From positions 1-14,827 of the forward strand of contig JASFBJ010000055.1 in the NCBI GenBank assembly GCA_030149585.1: a stretch of 14,827 nucleotides of DNA. Direction: 5' to 3'. Position numbers and translations under genes: made by a program. The notes below the pieces were generated by a model. The model was not told the origin of the DNA. It made no database searches and saw only the letters and a program-made list of their open reading frames with translations. Every line of letters starts with the position of its first letter. The stretch's first letter is position 1. This stretch comes from Desulfobacterales bacterium. Lineage in GTDB: Bacteria > Desulfobacterota > Desulfobacteria > Desulfobacterales > JASFBJ01. This document shows positions 8,256-14,827 of the stretch, piece by piece.

Positions 8256-10013
8256 CTAAATCGTTGTGGGCTCTGCTGTGCCAAACTCCTTGCGCATTGC
8301 ATCACACATTTCCTGCAAGGTGGCATAGGTTTTAACACAATCAATCAAAAAGGGCATCAGATTTTCCTGTTCATTTTTTGCTGCTGCTCCCAGTTTGTTT
8401 AAAGAATCTTCAACAAGGATATTATCCCTCTCTGCTTTTAATTTAGCAAGCCCCTCTTTCTTACGTTTTTCAGCAGTGGCCGTCAAGTTTAAATCATACA
8501 CAGCCTCCACACTGCGCTCGGTGCGTACATCTATTTCAGTTGGGCCGGCAAAACAGTTGACGCCCACAACAAATTGTTCATGATTTTCGATCATTTTCTG
8601 TCTTTTATAGGCACCCTGGGATGCGGCATGCTGCATATAGCCTTTTTCGATGGCAGCCAGGGCCCCGCCCATTTCATCAATTTTTTTAAGCTCTTCCAGT
8701 GCGGATTTTTCTATCTCATTTGTCAGGGTTTCCATAAAAAAAGACCCGGCCCAGGGATCAAGCACTTCACCGAGTTTGGCTTCATACATCAAAATTCGGG
8801 TTGCATCGTGGCCGAGCTGCTGTGCCTCAAGACTGTGGCCAAGTCCTAAGGGCTCATCCCAGGGCGGCATGGCACCAAAAGGGATACCTCCCGACATTCC
8901 GCCGGCCATACCGCCCACAACAGCCCTGGTCAAATTATTTAAGGGTCTTTGAAGTGTGGTGCTGGAACAACCAATATGCGCGGTCATAATTTGGCGGATC
9001 ATCATGCTTCTTGGATTTTTTGCACCAAAACGGTTCTTTAGAATATTGGCCCACATTCTCCTGGCAGCGCGTTGAAAAGCAATCTCCTTGTAAAACTCCA
9101 TGCTTCCGCCAAACGCGTTAAAGGTAAATTTTGGAGCAAAAAGATCTATATCAACACCAGCCTCAACCCCGGTCTTGAGATATTCAGTTCCAATTGCCAT
9201 GCTGAAAGCCAGATCCTGTTCTCTGCTGACACCGGCTTCACGCATGTGATAGCCGCCGATGCTTGTTATATTCATTTTAGGCAGGCGATTGGCACTGAAA
9301 ACAAGAAGATCCCGAAAAAGCCGCAAGGAAGGACGAGCCGGAAAAATATAGGTTCCTCTTCCCACATACTCTTTCAAGATATCATTTTGGGGTGTGCCCC
9401 GCAGTTTTTCCAAAGGGATTCCCCGTTTTTCAGCAAGTGCCGCGTACATCGCAATAATGATCGAGGCTGCTCCATTGGCCGTAAAATTGGAAGCGATTTT
9501 ATCAATATCAATATCACCGGTATAAGCTTCGTAGATTACTTCAAAATCTTTGAGAGTGTCAACCGCAACCCCGACTCTGCCGACTTCTCCCATTGCCCGG
9601 TCGTCGTCTGAATCGTAACCGCACTGGGTGGGAAGATCCATCGCAAAGTTTGGACCGCCTTTTCGTCCTAATTTATGCATGCGCAAAAGATAATCGCGAT
9701 AATCTTCCGGTGTTCCAAAGCCTGCATATTTGCCGGCGCCACCGGATGATGCACCGCCCCATTCAAAGCGATTGCTGGCAATGGCCTGTGATTCGGCCAT
9801 TGCCTGCCACCCTGGTACAGGGTCATTGCCGGCGGTAAATGGATACTGGCCTGGAAAGCCTACCTTTTCAGTAAAATCAAAATCTTCCAGATCAGAAGGT
9901 GTATAAAAAGTGGTGGGACTTTGAGCAAGCTTATAGCGTTTCAACCGTGGATCAACTATTTTTTCCTGCCATTTTTTTTTCAAATCTTTAATTTTTTTCA
10001 AATCTTCCTTCAT
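8256..10013 (-). CDS. Divergent B12-dependent acyl-CoA mutase, catalytic subunit (substrate unknown)
   Basis: Catalytic TIM-barrel chain of the methylmalonyl-CoA mutase family, 585 residues, without a B12 domain, so it needs a separate small subunit. Using Propionibacterium enzyme numbering, Tyr89 (Y96), Gln197 (Q209), Arg207 (R219), Tyr243 (Y255) and His244 (H256) are all kept; Tyr89/Arg207 is the pair that holds a free carboxylate. The N-terminal loop is rebuilt: about 17 extra residues follow FPGQYPFT, and the segment with Arg82, Thr85 and Arg87 is replaced by a Gly/Ser stretch (86-95). Ser114 becomes N122 and Phe117 becomes M125. The loop before the conserved WDE (HTNALDE in classical enzymes) is also altered. 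It lies between an acyl-CoA ligase and meaB. It is not simply isobutyryl- or 2-hydroxyisobutyryl-CoA mutase, which change Tyr89 and Arg207. A substituted succinyl- or malonyl-CoA is a reasonable guess only. Confidence 0.9.
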   Translation of the reverse strand: MKEDLKKIKDLKKKWQEKIVDPRLKRYKLAQSPTTFYTPSDLEDFDFTEKVGFPGQYPFTAGNDPVPGWQAMAESQAIASNRFEWGGASSGGAGKYAGFGTPEDYRDYLLRMHKLGRKGGPNFAMDLPTQCGYDSDDDRAMGEVGRVGVAVDTLKDFEVIYEAYTGDIDIDKIASNFTANGAASIIIAMYAALAEKRGIPLEKLRGTPQNDILKEYVGRGTYIFPARPSLRLFRDLLVFSANRLPKMNITSIGGYHMREAGVSREQDLAFSMAIGTEYLKTGVEAGVDIDLFAPKFTFNAFGGSMEFYKEIAFQRAARRMWANILKNRFGAKNPRSMMIRQIMTAHIGCSSTTLQRPLNNLTRAVVGGMAGGMSGGIPFGAMPPWDEPLGLGHSLEAQQLGHDATRILMYEAKLGEVLDPWAGSFFMETLTNEIEKSALEELKKIDEMGGALAAIEKGYMQHAASQGAYKRQKMIENHEQFVVGVNCFAGPTEIDVRTERSVEAVYDLNLTATAEKRKKEGLAKLKAERDNILVEDSLNKLGAAAKNEQENLMPFLIDCVKTYATLQEMCDAMRKEFGTAEPTTI

Positions 10014-10073
10014 TTTGATGTCTCCGTAAATGTATAATACAAATATTATATAACCTGAATATCAAGATAAATA

Positions 10074-11630
10074 TCAGGATAAATTTACCCCTCCAAACTG
10101 CTGCTTTAAAAATGCTTTTTTTATCTTTCCGCTTCCAGTCAGGGGCAGCTCTTTGATAAATTCCAGTGAACCAGGATATTTATATCTGGCTACCTTGCCT
10201 TCCAGATACTGATTCACCTCCTCTTTGGTCAGAGTTTCGTCATCTTTGAGTACAATAATTGCCTTACCGCTTTCACCCCACTTATCATCAGCAACACCGA
10301 TAATCGAAACATTATCAATTTTGGGATGTCCGGCCAGTACTTTTTCAACTTCCGCTGGATATACATTTTCTCCGCCGCTGCGGTACATGTCCTTGCTGCG
10401 ATCAACAATATAAAAAAAACCGTCTTTATCCCTGTATCCCAGATCACCTGTAAAAAGGATACCGTTGACTATTGCTTCAGCCGTTTTTTCGGGCATATTC
10501 CAGTAACCGCTCATGACCGTCGGGCCTTTGGCCACGATCTCCCCTATTTCATCAGGAGGCAGTTCTTTTCCGTCATTATCAGCTATCCAGACTTGAGTAT
10601 AAAAACCAGGCACGCCAATTGAACCTTTTTTTAAAGTTACCGCCTCTTTGGGCACCATCATCATAGCCGAGTTTTCAGTCTGACCAAATCCAAGCCTGAG
10701 AAAAATTCCTCTTTTTGCCAGATCATCAAGCAATGACAAAGGGGTTCGTTCTCCGCCGCCCATGGCGACTCTTACACTTTTGGTGCTGATTTTATCCAGT
10801 TCACCGGTTTTTAGTATCAAACGCCACATTGTGGTTAAAACCAGCATTATGGTTACCTTATACTTTTCAATGTCTCTGGTAAATATTTCAGGGTTGAAAT
10901 TTTTTCTCAGGATCAACGTGGCCCCCCGGCAAAAACTGGGCGTCGCAGCCATGAAAAGACCTCCTGAATGAAAACTGGGTAATTGGGAAAGATATATATC
11001 ATCCTCCCGCATATCCATATATTCCATGATTTGAAAATTCTTGAAATAGGTTTGCTGGTGGGAAAGCAAGGCTCCTTTTGGATCCCCTGTAACACCTGAT
11101 GTAAAAATAATGGCCAGGGGATCATCAAATTCAACTTCTTCATCAGGGATGATCTCATCAGCACAGTAGCTATCCACGGTATGATGGTATTCAACAGCCC
11201 AGTCAGGGCAATCAGGACAATCGGGCAGACCGCTTTTCAGATATATATATTTATCATTTTCCACCACTAATTTTGATCGAATACTATCAAAATTTTTAAT
11301 AAGTGAATCATGAAATAATAATAAGCGCGAACCACAGTTATTGATCTGATATTCCAGCTCAGGCCCTACCAGGCGAAAATTTAAGGGGATAAAAATTACC
11401 CCCAGCTTGGCAGCGGCAAAATAAACTTCAAAAAATTCCGGACAGTTTAAAAGAAGAACCGAGATGCGATCTCCCTTTTTAATTCCCTTTTCTTTTAAAA
11501 AAGCTGCAACCCGGTTTGAACCGTCATTCATTTGCTTATAGGTGTATGGCTGATCTTCAAAAATTATAGCTGGTTTGTCTGGTGTAAGAATTGCTCGTTT
11601 TGTAGCGATTTTACCAATATTCCATTCCAT
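10074..11630 (-). CDS. AMP-forming acyl-CoA synthetase / CoA ligase
   Basis: ANL-superfamily enzyme that adenylates a carboxylic acid with ATP and transfers the acyl group to CoA. Core motifs are complete (counted from a TTG one codon upstream): TSGVTGDPKG at 178-187 (the usual second Thr is Val), GFGQTE at 315-320, TGDLGY with the ribose-binding Asp at 397, DRSKD at 411-415 at the hinge, and the C-terminal LPLTGSGK with catalytic lysine 503. Length, about 518 residues, is normal. The start could be TTG at 11633 or the in-frame ATG at 11630; AGAGG lies six or nine bases away respectively, and ATG is chosen. It is 60 bases upstream of the divergent mutase, so it may supply that enzyme's substrate. 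The acyl specificity cannot be told from the motifs. Confidence 0.93.
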   Translation of the reverse strand: MEWNIGKIATKRAILTPDKPAIIFEDQPYTYKQMNDGSNRVAAFLKEKGIKKGDRISVLLLNCPEFFEVYFAAAKLGVIFIPLNFRLVGPELEYQINNCGSRLLLFHDSLIKNFDSIRSKLVVENDKYIYLKSGLPDCPDCPDWAVEYHHTVDSYCADEIIPDEEVEFDDPLAIIFTSGVTGDPKGALLSHQQTYFKNFQIMEYMDMREDDIYLSQLPSFHSGGLFMAATPSFCRGATLILRKNFNPEIFTRDIEKYKVTIMLVLTTMWRLILKTGELDKISTKSVRVAMGGGERTPLSLLDDLAKRGIFLRLGFGQTENSAMMMVPKEAVTLKKGSIGVPGFYTQVWIADNDGKELPPDEIGEIVAKGPTVMSGYWNMPEKTAEAIVNGILFTGDLGYRDKDGFFYIVDRSKDMYRSGGENVYPAEVEKVLAGHPKIDNVSIIGVADDKWGESGKAIIVLKDDETLTKEEVNQYLEGKVARYKYPGSLEFIKELPLTGSGKIKKAFLKQQFGGVNLS

Positions 11631-11689
11631 CAATTAATACCTCTATCTTTTTTTCTATTTTAAAAAGTTTGGTGATCTTCTTTAAAAAT

Positions 11690-11712
11690 AAAACGCCGGT
11701 TATTTTTCCGGC
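11690..11712 (-). terminator. GC hairpin plus T-rich tract at the end of the Usp gene
   Basis: On the minus strand the last codons and stop of the Usp gene form GCCGG-AAAAATAA-CCGGC, a five-pair all-GC stem with an eight-base loop, followed directly by GTTTTATTTTT. This is the best intrinsic-terminator candidate in the cluster and could lower expression of the downstream genes relative to the mutase/B12/Usp module. The stem is short, so read-through is likely. Confidence 0.4.
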
Positions 11713-12227
11713 ATGGGAACCAGTATGACCGGAACAGTGCTGCGGCGCAGGACCCTGCGGGTTGTGCCGCCGACAATTGTTTCAACTATCATGCTGCGTG
11801 ATTTATAGGCCATGACAATCAGATCACAATTATACGATTTTGCCTGGTTTATAATCTCTTCGGCTGCATTACCATCCTTAATGACAATTTCATCTGTGGC
11901 AAAAACCTGGTCTGATTCTGCAAATTCAGACTGAATATCCTTACTGAAACTGTCTAAAGCATTTTCAAGCATAATGCCGTCTCTCTTTTTACCGATCAGA
12001 GCCTTTTGGGCATTTGTTTGATGGGTTTTTTTCAACTCTTCCATTTTTTTTTCACCCAGAAAACCAGCTATGATCGACTCGGCACTTGGCGACACTTCTT
12101 CTGTTACGTGCAAAAGAATGATGCCGGCCTTGTACACGCTGGCAATTGAAGCAGCATAATCAAAGGCATATCTGGATTTTTGGGAAAGATCTGTGGCGAA
12201 AAGTATTTTTTTAATTTCCGGAATCAT
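11700..12227 (-). CDS. Universal stress protein, UspA family
   Basis: Cytoplasmic UspA-fold protein. The N-terminal KKILFATDLS and C-terminal DLIVMAYKSR...VLRRSTVPVILVP segments are typical. A longer reading frame exists from a TTG at 12239, but the ribosome binding site GGAGGT sits inside its second and third codons and lies five bases before the ATG at 12227, so the shorter 175-residue protein is preferred. The nucleotide-binding signature G-2x-G-9x-G(S/T) of ATP-binding Usps is degraded here: the first two glycines are Ala and Ser, and the last part reads GG. It may not bind ATP, as in E. coli UspA. An insertion of about 30 residues in the middle makes it longer than the usual 140-150. It is 23 bases downstream of the B12 subunit gene. 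Its role in a catabolic cluster is unclear. Confidence 0.9.
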   Translation of the reverse strand: MIPEIKKILFATDLSQKSRYAFDYAASIASVYKAGIILLHVTEEVSPSAESIIAGFLGEKKMEELKKTHQTNAQKALIGKKRDGIMLENALDSFSKDIQSEFAESDQVFATDEIVIKDGNAAEEIINQAKSYNCDLIVMAYKSRSMIVETIVGGTTRRVLRRSTVPVILVPMPEK

Positions 12228-12250
12228 ATCTACCTCCAAGTAGTTATAGG

Positions 12251-12673
12251 TTAAACTTTCTTTTGTTCATAAGATTTAAATATTTTTATAATATCGTCAA
12301 AAGAGGAGCCTACTGGAAAAACTTCGGCAACTCCGATCTGCTTTAAACTCTTTATATCCTGTTTGGGAATTACCCCACCGATTATCACTGGAATTAAATC
12401 AGCTTTTGTTACAGAATTTAATTCATATAATAGTTTTCGGCTTAATTCAAGATGAACTCCTGATAAAATACTTAAGGCGATAATATCCACATCTTCCTGA
12501 ATGGCCGCAGCTATAATTTGTTCAATACTCTGTCTTAAACCAGTGTATATTACTTCTATTCCGGCATCCCGCAGGAGCGAGGCAATTATTTTAGCGCCTT
12601 TATCATGACCATCCAGACCTGGCTTGCCCAGCAAAACTCGCAAAGGCGCTTTTTTCTGCTCTTTATTTTCCAT
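12251..12673 (-). CDS. B12-binding (small) subunit of methylmalonyl-CoA mutase
   Basis: Free-standing cobalamin-binding domain of 140 residues with the cobalt-ligand motif DxHxxG at D21, H23 and G26, the SILSG loop near residue 74 and GGVIP near 105. It lies 75 bases after the canonical mutase catalytic chain, which is therefore its most likely partner; together they would form the holoenzyme converting methylmalonyl-CoA and succinyl-CoA. An AAGGA site precedes the ATG. It is clearly homologous to the second small subunit at 1141-1539, with a shared KPGLDGH core and matching loops, but the two differ along their lengths, so they are not a recent duplicate. Which catalytic chain each one serves has to be inferred from position. 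Confidence 0.94.
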   Translation of the reverse strand: MENKEQKKAPLRVLLGKPGLDGHDKGAKIIASLLRDAGIEVIYTGLRQSIEQIIAAAIQEDVDIIALSILSGVHLELSRKLLYELNSVTKADLIPVIIGGVIPKQDIKSLKQIGVAEVFPVGSSFDDIIKIFKSYEQKKV

Positions 12674-12748
12674 TTATTTTTCCTTGCAACTAATATAATG
12701 CATCAGCGCTTAAAAAATGTAAAGTTATTTTCGGAGTCCAGGCTTGCC

Positions 12749-14407
12749 CTATACTTCAATATACTCACCAAATTCCTCTTTAAGTGCCTTGCAGATTTCG
12801 CCGATGGTTGCATATTCCTGAACAGCTGATAAAATCGGACCCATAAGGTTACCGGGCCCTCTTGCTACTCTGCGAATTTCATCCAGCAAGAGTTTTACCT
12901 GCCTGTTATCGCGTTTGGCTTTTATTTCATTAAGGCGTTTAATCTGATGCTTTTTCACATTTGGATTAGCCTGAAATATTTGAACGTCATACTCTTTTTC
13001 AGTGGAAACAAATTTATTCACCCCAACGATAATTTTTTTCCCTTTCTGAACCTTTTTTTCTTCTTCATAGGCTTTTTTTGCAATGTCCCGTTGAAAAAGG
13101 CCGTTCATAATTCCTTTTTTCATTCCTCCTTTAGCTTCGATTCTGATTATCTCTTTTTCAACCTCTTTTTCAATCTCATCTGTTAGATGCTCCAGAAAAT
13201 AGGACCCGCCCATTGGATCTACCACGGAAACAGCGTCTGTTTCATAGGCAATAATCTGCTGAGTCCTTAAGGCCACGCGGGTAGATTCTTCGGTTGGGAC
13301 TGCATAGGCTTCATCATAGGCGGTGGTGTGGATAGCCTGGCACCCGGAAAGAACAGCAACCATAGTCATTATTGTTCCCCTTGATATATTATTGAGGGGC
13401 TCCTTATCAGTAAAGGCGGATGCTGAACATCCACTGAACATCCGCAGTCTCATTGATTTTTCATCTTTGGAATTAAAACGGTCTTTAATAATTTTTGCCC
13501 ATAAACGTCTGGTGGCTCTGAATTTGGCTACTTCTTCAAAAATATTCATACCGCATGACAAAAGAAAGCTTAAACGGGGCGCAAATTCATCAATATGAAT
13601 TCCGCGTTTTAAAACTTCTTCTACATAAATAATGGCGTTTGCCAGGCAATAGGCAGATTCCTGAATCAGACTGCAGCCCGCTTCCCGCATATGATAGCCG
13701 CAAATGCTAATCGTATTCATACGCGGAATTTCAGAATTACAATATTCAATGACATCCGCAGTCAAGCGCAAAGATGGTTCAGGCGGATAAATCTGGGTAC
13801 CACGGGCCAGATATTCTTTTAGAATGTCGTTTTGCAGGGTGCCGCCTATTTTGTCCAGGCTGATACCCCTGTTTTGAGCCAGGACAACATACATGGCCAG
13901 TATAATTGCCGCAGTCGGATTTACTGTAAAAGATGTTGTGATTTTATCCAGAGGAATATTTTTAAAAATGATCTCCATATCTTTGAGGGTGTCAACCGCC
14001 ACACCAACCTTTCCAACTTCTTCTCCTGCAAGGGGATCATCTGAATCAAAACCGATCTGGGTCGGCAAATCAAAGGCAACGCTCAGACCGGTTTGTCCCT
14101 GATCAAGCAATGAGAGAAAACGGGCGTTTGTTTCTTCAGGGGTTCCAATACCTGCATATTGCCGCATTGTCCAGAGGCGACCTCGATACATAGTTGGGTA
14201 GACACCTCTGGTAAAAGGATATTGGCCTGGAAAACCTGATTTTTCCAAATATTCCTGGTCCAGTGATTTTTCTGCTGAATGCTGAGGTGTGTAAATGAGT
14301 TCAAGATCCGATCCCCAGGAGGTAGTGGCCGGCTTTTGCGTTGAAACATCCATATGCTTTAAGGCCCAGCGTTGTTGTTCCTTAGCAATTTTTTCGGAGT
14401 TGCTCAT
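12749..14407 (-). CDS. Methylmalonyl-CoA mutase, catalytic (large) subunit
   Basis: TIM-barrel chain of a two-subunit methylmalonyl-CoA mutase, 552 residues, ending before the B12 domain as expected when that domain is a separate protein. All specificity residues known from the Propionibacterium enzyme are present at a constant offset of five: Arg82 (R77), Thr85 (T80), Arg87 (R82), Tyr89 (Y84), Ser114 (S109), Phe117 (F112), Gln197 (Q192), Arg207 (R202), Tyr243 (Y238) and His244 (H239). The Tyr89/Arg207 pair argues for methylmalonyl-CoA rather than isobutyryl-CoA (Phe/Gln) as substrate. It is the first gene of the cluster, preceded by AAAGG and a 420-base AT-rich leader. Its role would be to channel propionyl-CoA-derived methylmalonyl-CoA into succinyl-CoA, or the reverse. 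No methylmalonyl-CoA epimerase is encoded nearby. Confidence 0.95.
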   Translation of the reverse strand: MSNSEKIAKEQQRWALKHMDVSTQKPATTSWGSDLELIYTPQHSAEKSLDQEYLEKSGFPGQYPFTRGVYPTMYRGRLWTMRQYAGIGTPEETNARFLSLLDQGQTGLSVAFDLPTQIGFDSDDPLAGEEVGKVGVAVDTLKDMEIIFKNIPLDKITTSFTVNPTAAIILAMYVVLAQNRGISLDKIGGTLQNDILKEYLARGTQIYPPEPSLRLTADVIEYCNSEIPRMNTISICGYHMREAGCSLIQESAYCLANAIIYVEEVLKRGIHIDEFAPRLSFLLSCGMNIFEEVAKFRATRRLWAKIIKDRFNSKDEKSMRLRMFSGCSASAFTDKEPLNNISRGTIMTMVAVLSGCQAIHTTAYDEAYAVPTEESTRVALRTQQIIAYETDAVSVVDPMGGSYFLEHLTDEIEKEVEKEIIRIEAKGGMKKGIMNGLFQRDIAKKAYEEEKKVQKGKKIIVGVNKFVSTEKEYDVQIFQANPNVKKHQIKRLNEIKAKRDNRQVKLLLDEIRRVARGPGNLMGPILSAVQEYATIGEICKALKEEFGEYIEV

Positions 14408-14453
14408 AATTAAAAAACCTTTATTTTAGCCAAAGTATAATTAAATTTTTGCA

Positions 14454-14482
14454 ATTATATCGGCAATCAGATGCGATTTCAC
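14454..14482 (-). promoter_or_regulatory. Candidate sigma-70 promoter of the mutase operon
   Basis: On the minus strand GTGAAA (14477-14482, four of six matches to the -35 consensus) is separated by 17 bases from TATAAT (14454-14459, a perfect -10). Transcription would start near 14447, leaving a leader of about 40 bases before the mutase ATG. In such AT-rich DNA a chance match is possible. Confidence 0.4.
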
Positions 14483-14532
14483 TGCAATTAATAATAAAGA
14501 AAAAAATTATGAATAAGGTATATTATTCTAAT

Positions 14533-14554
14533 CCAATCATAGAGTAATGATTGG
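14533..14554. promoter_or_regulatory. 22-bp inverted repeat, possible operator
   Basis: CCAATCAT and ATGATTGG form a perfect 8-base inverted repeat around AGAGTA. It lies about 50 bases upstream of the candidate -35 box of the mutase operon, a usual place for an activator or repressor dimer. No T tract follows, so a terminator is unlikely. Confidence 0.4.
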
Positions 14555-14727
14555 CAATTAGTATGCCAGGATATTTTATTTTTGAAATCAACATAAGTAC
14601 TTGAATTAGCTTGTAATTGAGACATTAATTCACGAAAGCTGATTTTGAAAAAATGAGCATATTTATACAGTATTTTTTGATATTTTTAATAACAAAGTGA
14701 TATTATAGATAATTCCAATGTGCTATT

Positions 14728-14743
14728 TATTTACATGTAAATA
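14728..14743. promoter_or_regulatory. 16-bp perfect palindrome, possible operator
   Basis: TATTTACATGTAAATA is fully self-complementary over 16 bases with no spacer. It ends three bases before the -35 box of the candidate plus-strand promoter, a position suited to a dimeric regulator, for example an autoregulated one. Confidence 0.45.
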
Positions 14744-14746
14744 TTA

Positions 14747-14776
14747 TTGACAATATCCCCCTGACAGCTATATGAT
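14747..14776 (+). promoter_or_regulatory. Candidate divergent sigma-70 promoter
   Basis: A perfect -35 box TTGACA (14747-14752) is followed after 18 bases by TATGAT (14771-14776), five of six matches to the -10 consensus. It would drive transcription to the right from about 14783, away from the mutase operon, into a gene not contained in the window. Confidence 0.5.
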
Positions 14777-14827
14777 AAAAATTAAAAAAACATAATGAAT
14801 TTAAATTAATTAAGATATCTCCTTTTA

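Larger units (their letters stand above)
14408..14827. other. AT-rich divergent intergenic region, no gene seen
   Basis: No open reading frame of useful length exists on either strand. The stretch holds a candidate minus-strand promoter for the mutase operon, two perfect palindromes, and a candidate plus-strand promoter pointing out of the window. No B12-riboswitch core was recognised. The pattern suggests that a divergent gene, perhaps a regulator, begins just beyond the right edge. Confidence 0.6.

Noticed and set aside
9072..9611. 179-residue plus-strand reading frame inside the divergent mutase
   Set aside because: It lies wholly antisense to a full-length gene with clear motifs, has no convincing ribosome binding site and shows no recognisable domain.
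10054..10078. CCTGA...TCAGG dyad between the ligase and divergent mutase genes
   Set aside because: Short stem with a long AT loop and no T tract on either side; not supportable as a terminator or operator.
10229..11194. Minus-strand frames of 72 and 93 residues within the ligase gene
   Set aside because: They overlap the ligase in another frame; all ligase motifs are in the long frame without interruption, so no frameshift is implied.
12749..14407. Isobutyryl-CoA or 2-hydroxyisobutyryl-CoA mutase as identity of the first mutase
   Set aside because: Those enzymes replace Tyr89 and Arg207; here both are present along with every other methylmalonyl-CoA contact examined.
14408..14827. Cobalamin riboswitch in the leader of the mutase operon
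   Set aside because: Looked for because the operon is B12-dependent; no B12-box-like conserved core or long GC-containing helices were seen, and the predicted leader is only about 40 bases.
14804..14827. AAAGGAG ribosome-binding-like sequence on the minus strand at the right edge
   Set aside because: No start codon lies within a usable distance; the nearest ATG is over 20 bases away and its frame ends after a few codons.

Overview
The window carries thirteen genes, all on the minus strand and packed head to tail with gaps of 0 to about 120 bases. They look like one long operon, or two or three overlapping transcription units, read from about 14450 down to the left edge. No RNA gene, CRISPR array, insertion sequence or phage gene was seen. 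The 420 bases at the right end are AT-rich and non-coding, and appear to be a divergent promoter region.

Organism (inference): moderately AT-rich DNA, two-subunit B12-dependent acyl-CoA mutases, a TRAP transporter whose binding protein has a Sec signal peptide with no lipobox, and AMP-forming ligase, crotonase and carboxyltransferase genes together suggest a Gram-negative anaerobe. A sulfate-reducing or syntrophic member of the Desulfobacterota (former Deltaproteobacteria) fits best. No phylogenetic marker is present, so this stays tentative.

Layout in transcription order. (1) Right module: a canonical methylmalonyl-CoA mutase catalytic subunit (12749-14407), its B12-binding subunit (12251-12673) and a UspA-like protein (11700-12227). 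(2) Activation and rearrangement module: an AMP-forming acyl-CoA ligase (10074-11630), a second and strongly divergent mutase catalytic subunit (8256-10013) and a MeaB-type GTPase (7260-8207). (3) Uptake module: TRAP small and large membrane subunits (6625-7140, 5311-6624) and an MFS carrier (3994-5274). (4) Acyl-CoA module: a crotonase-fold protein lacking the usual hydratase glutamate (3201-3974), a carboxyltransferase (1608-3167) and a second B12-binding subunit (1141-1539). (5) The TRAP solute-binding protein (6-1064), four genes away from its membrane partners.

How the parts may work together (inference): an organic acid, possibly a substituted dicarboxylate, enters through the TRAP and/or MFS carrier. 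The ligase makes its CoA thioester. The divergent mutase, with a B12 subunit and MeaB, rearranges the carbon skeleton. The carboxyltransferase and/or the crotonase-fold protein handles a malonyl-CoA-type carboxyl group. The canonical mutase turns the resulting methylmalonyl-CoA into succinyl-CoA. The logic resembles the (1-methylalkyl)succinyl-CoA to (2-methylalkyl)malonyl-CoA rearrangement and decarboxylation of anaerobic alkane degraders, but no fumarate-adding glycyl-radical enzyme lies in the window, so the real substrate is open. The divergent mutase is the most interesting element: it keeps the core catalytic and carboxylate-binding residues while the CoA/acyl-entry loop is rebuilt.
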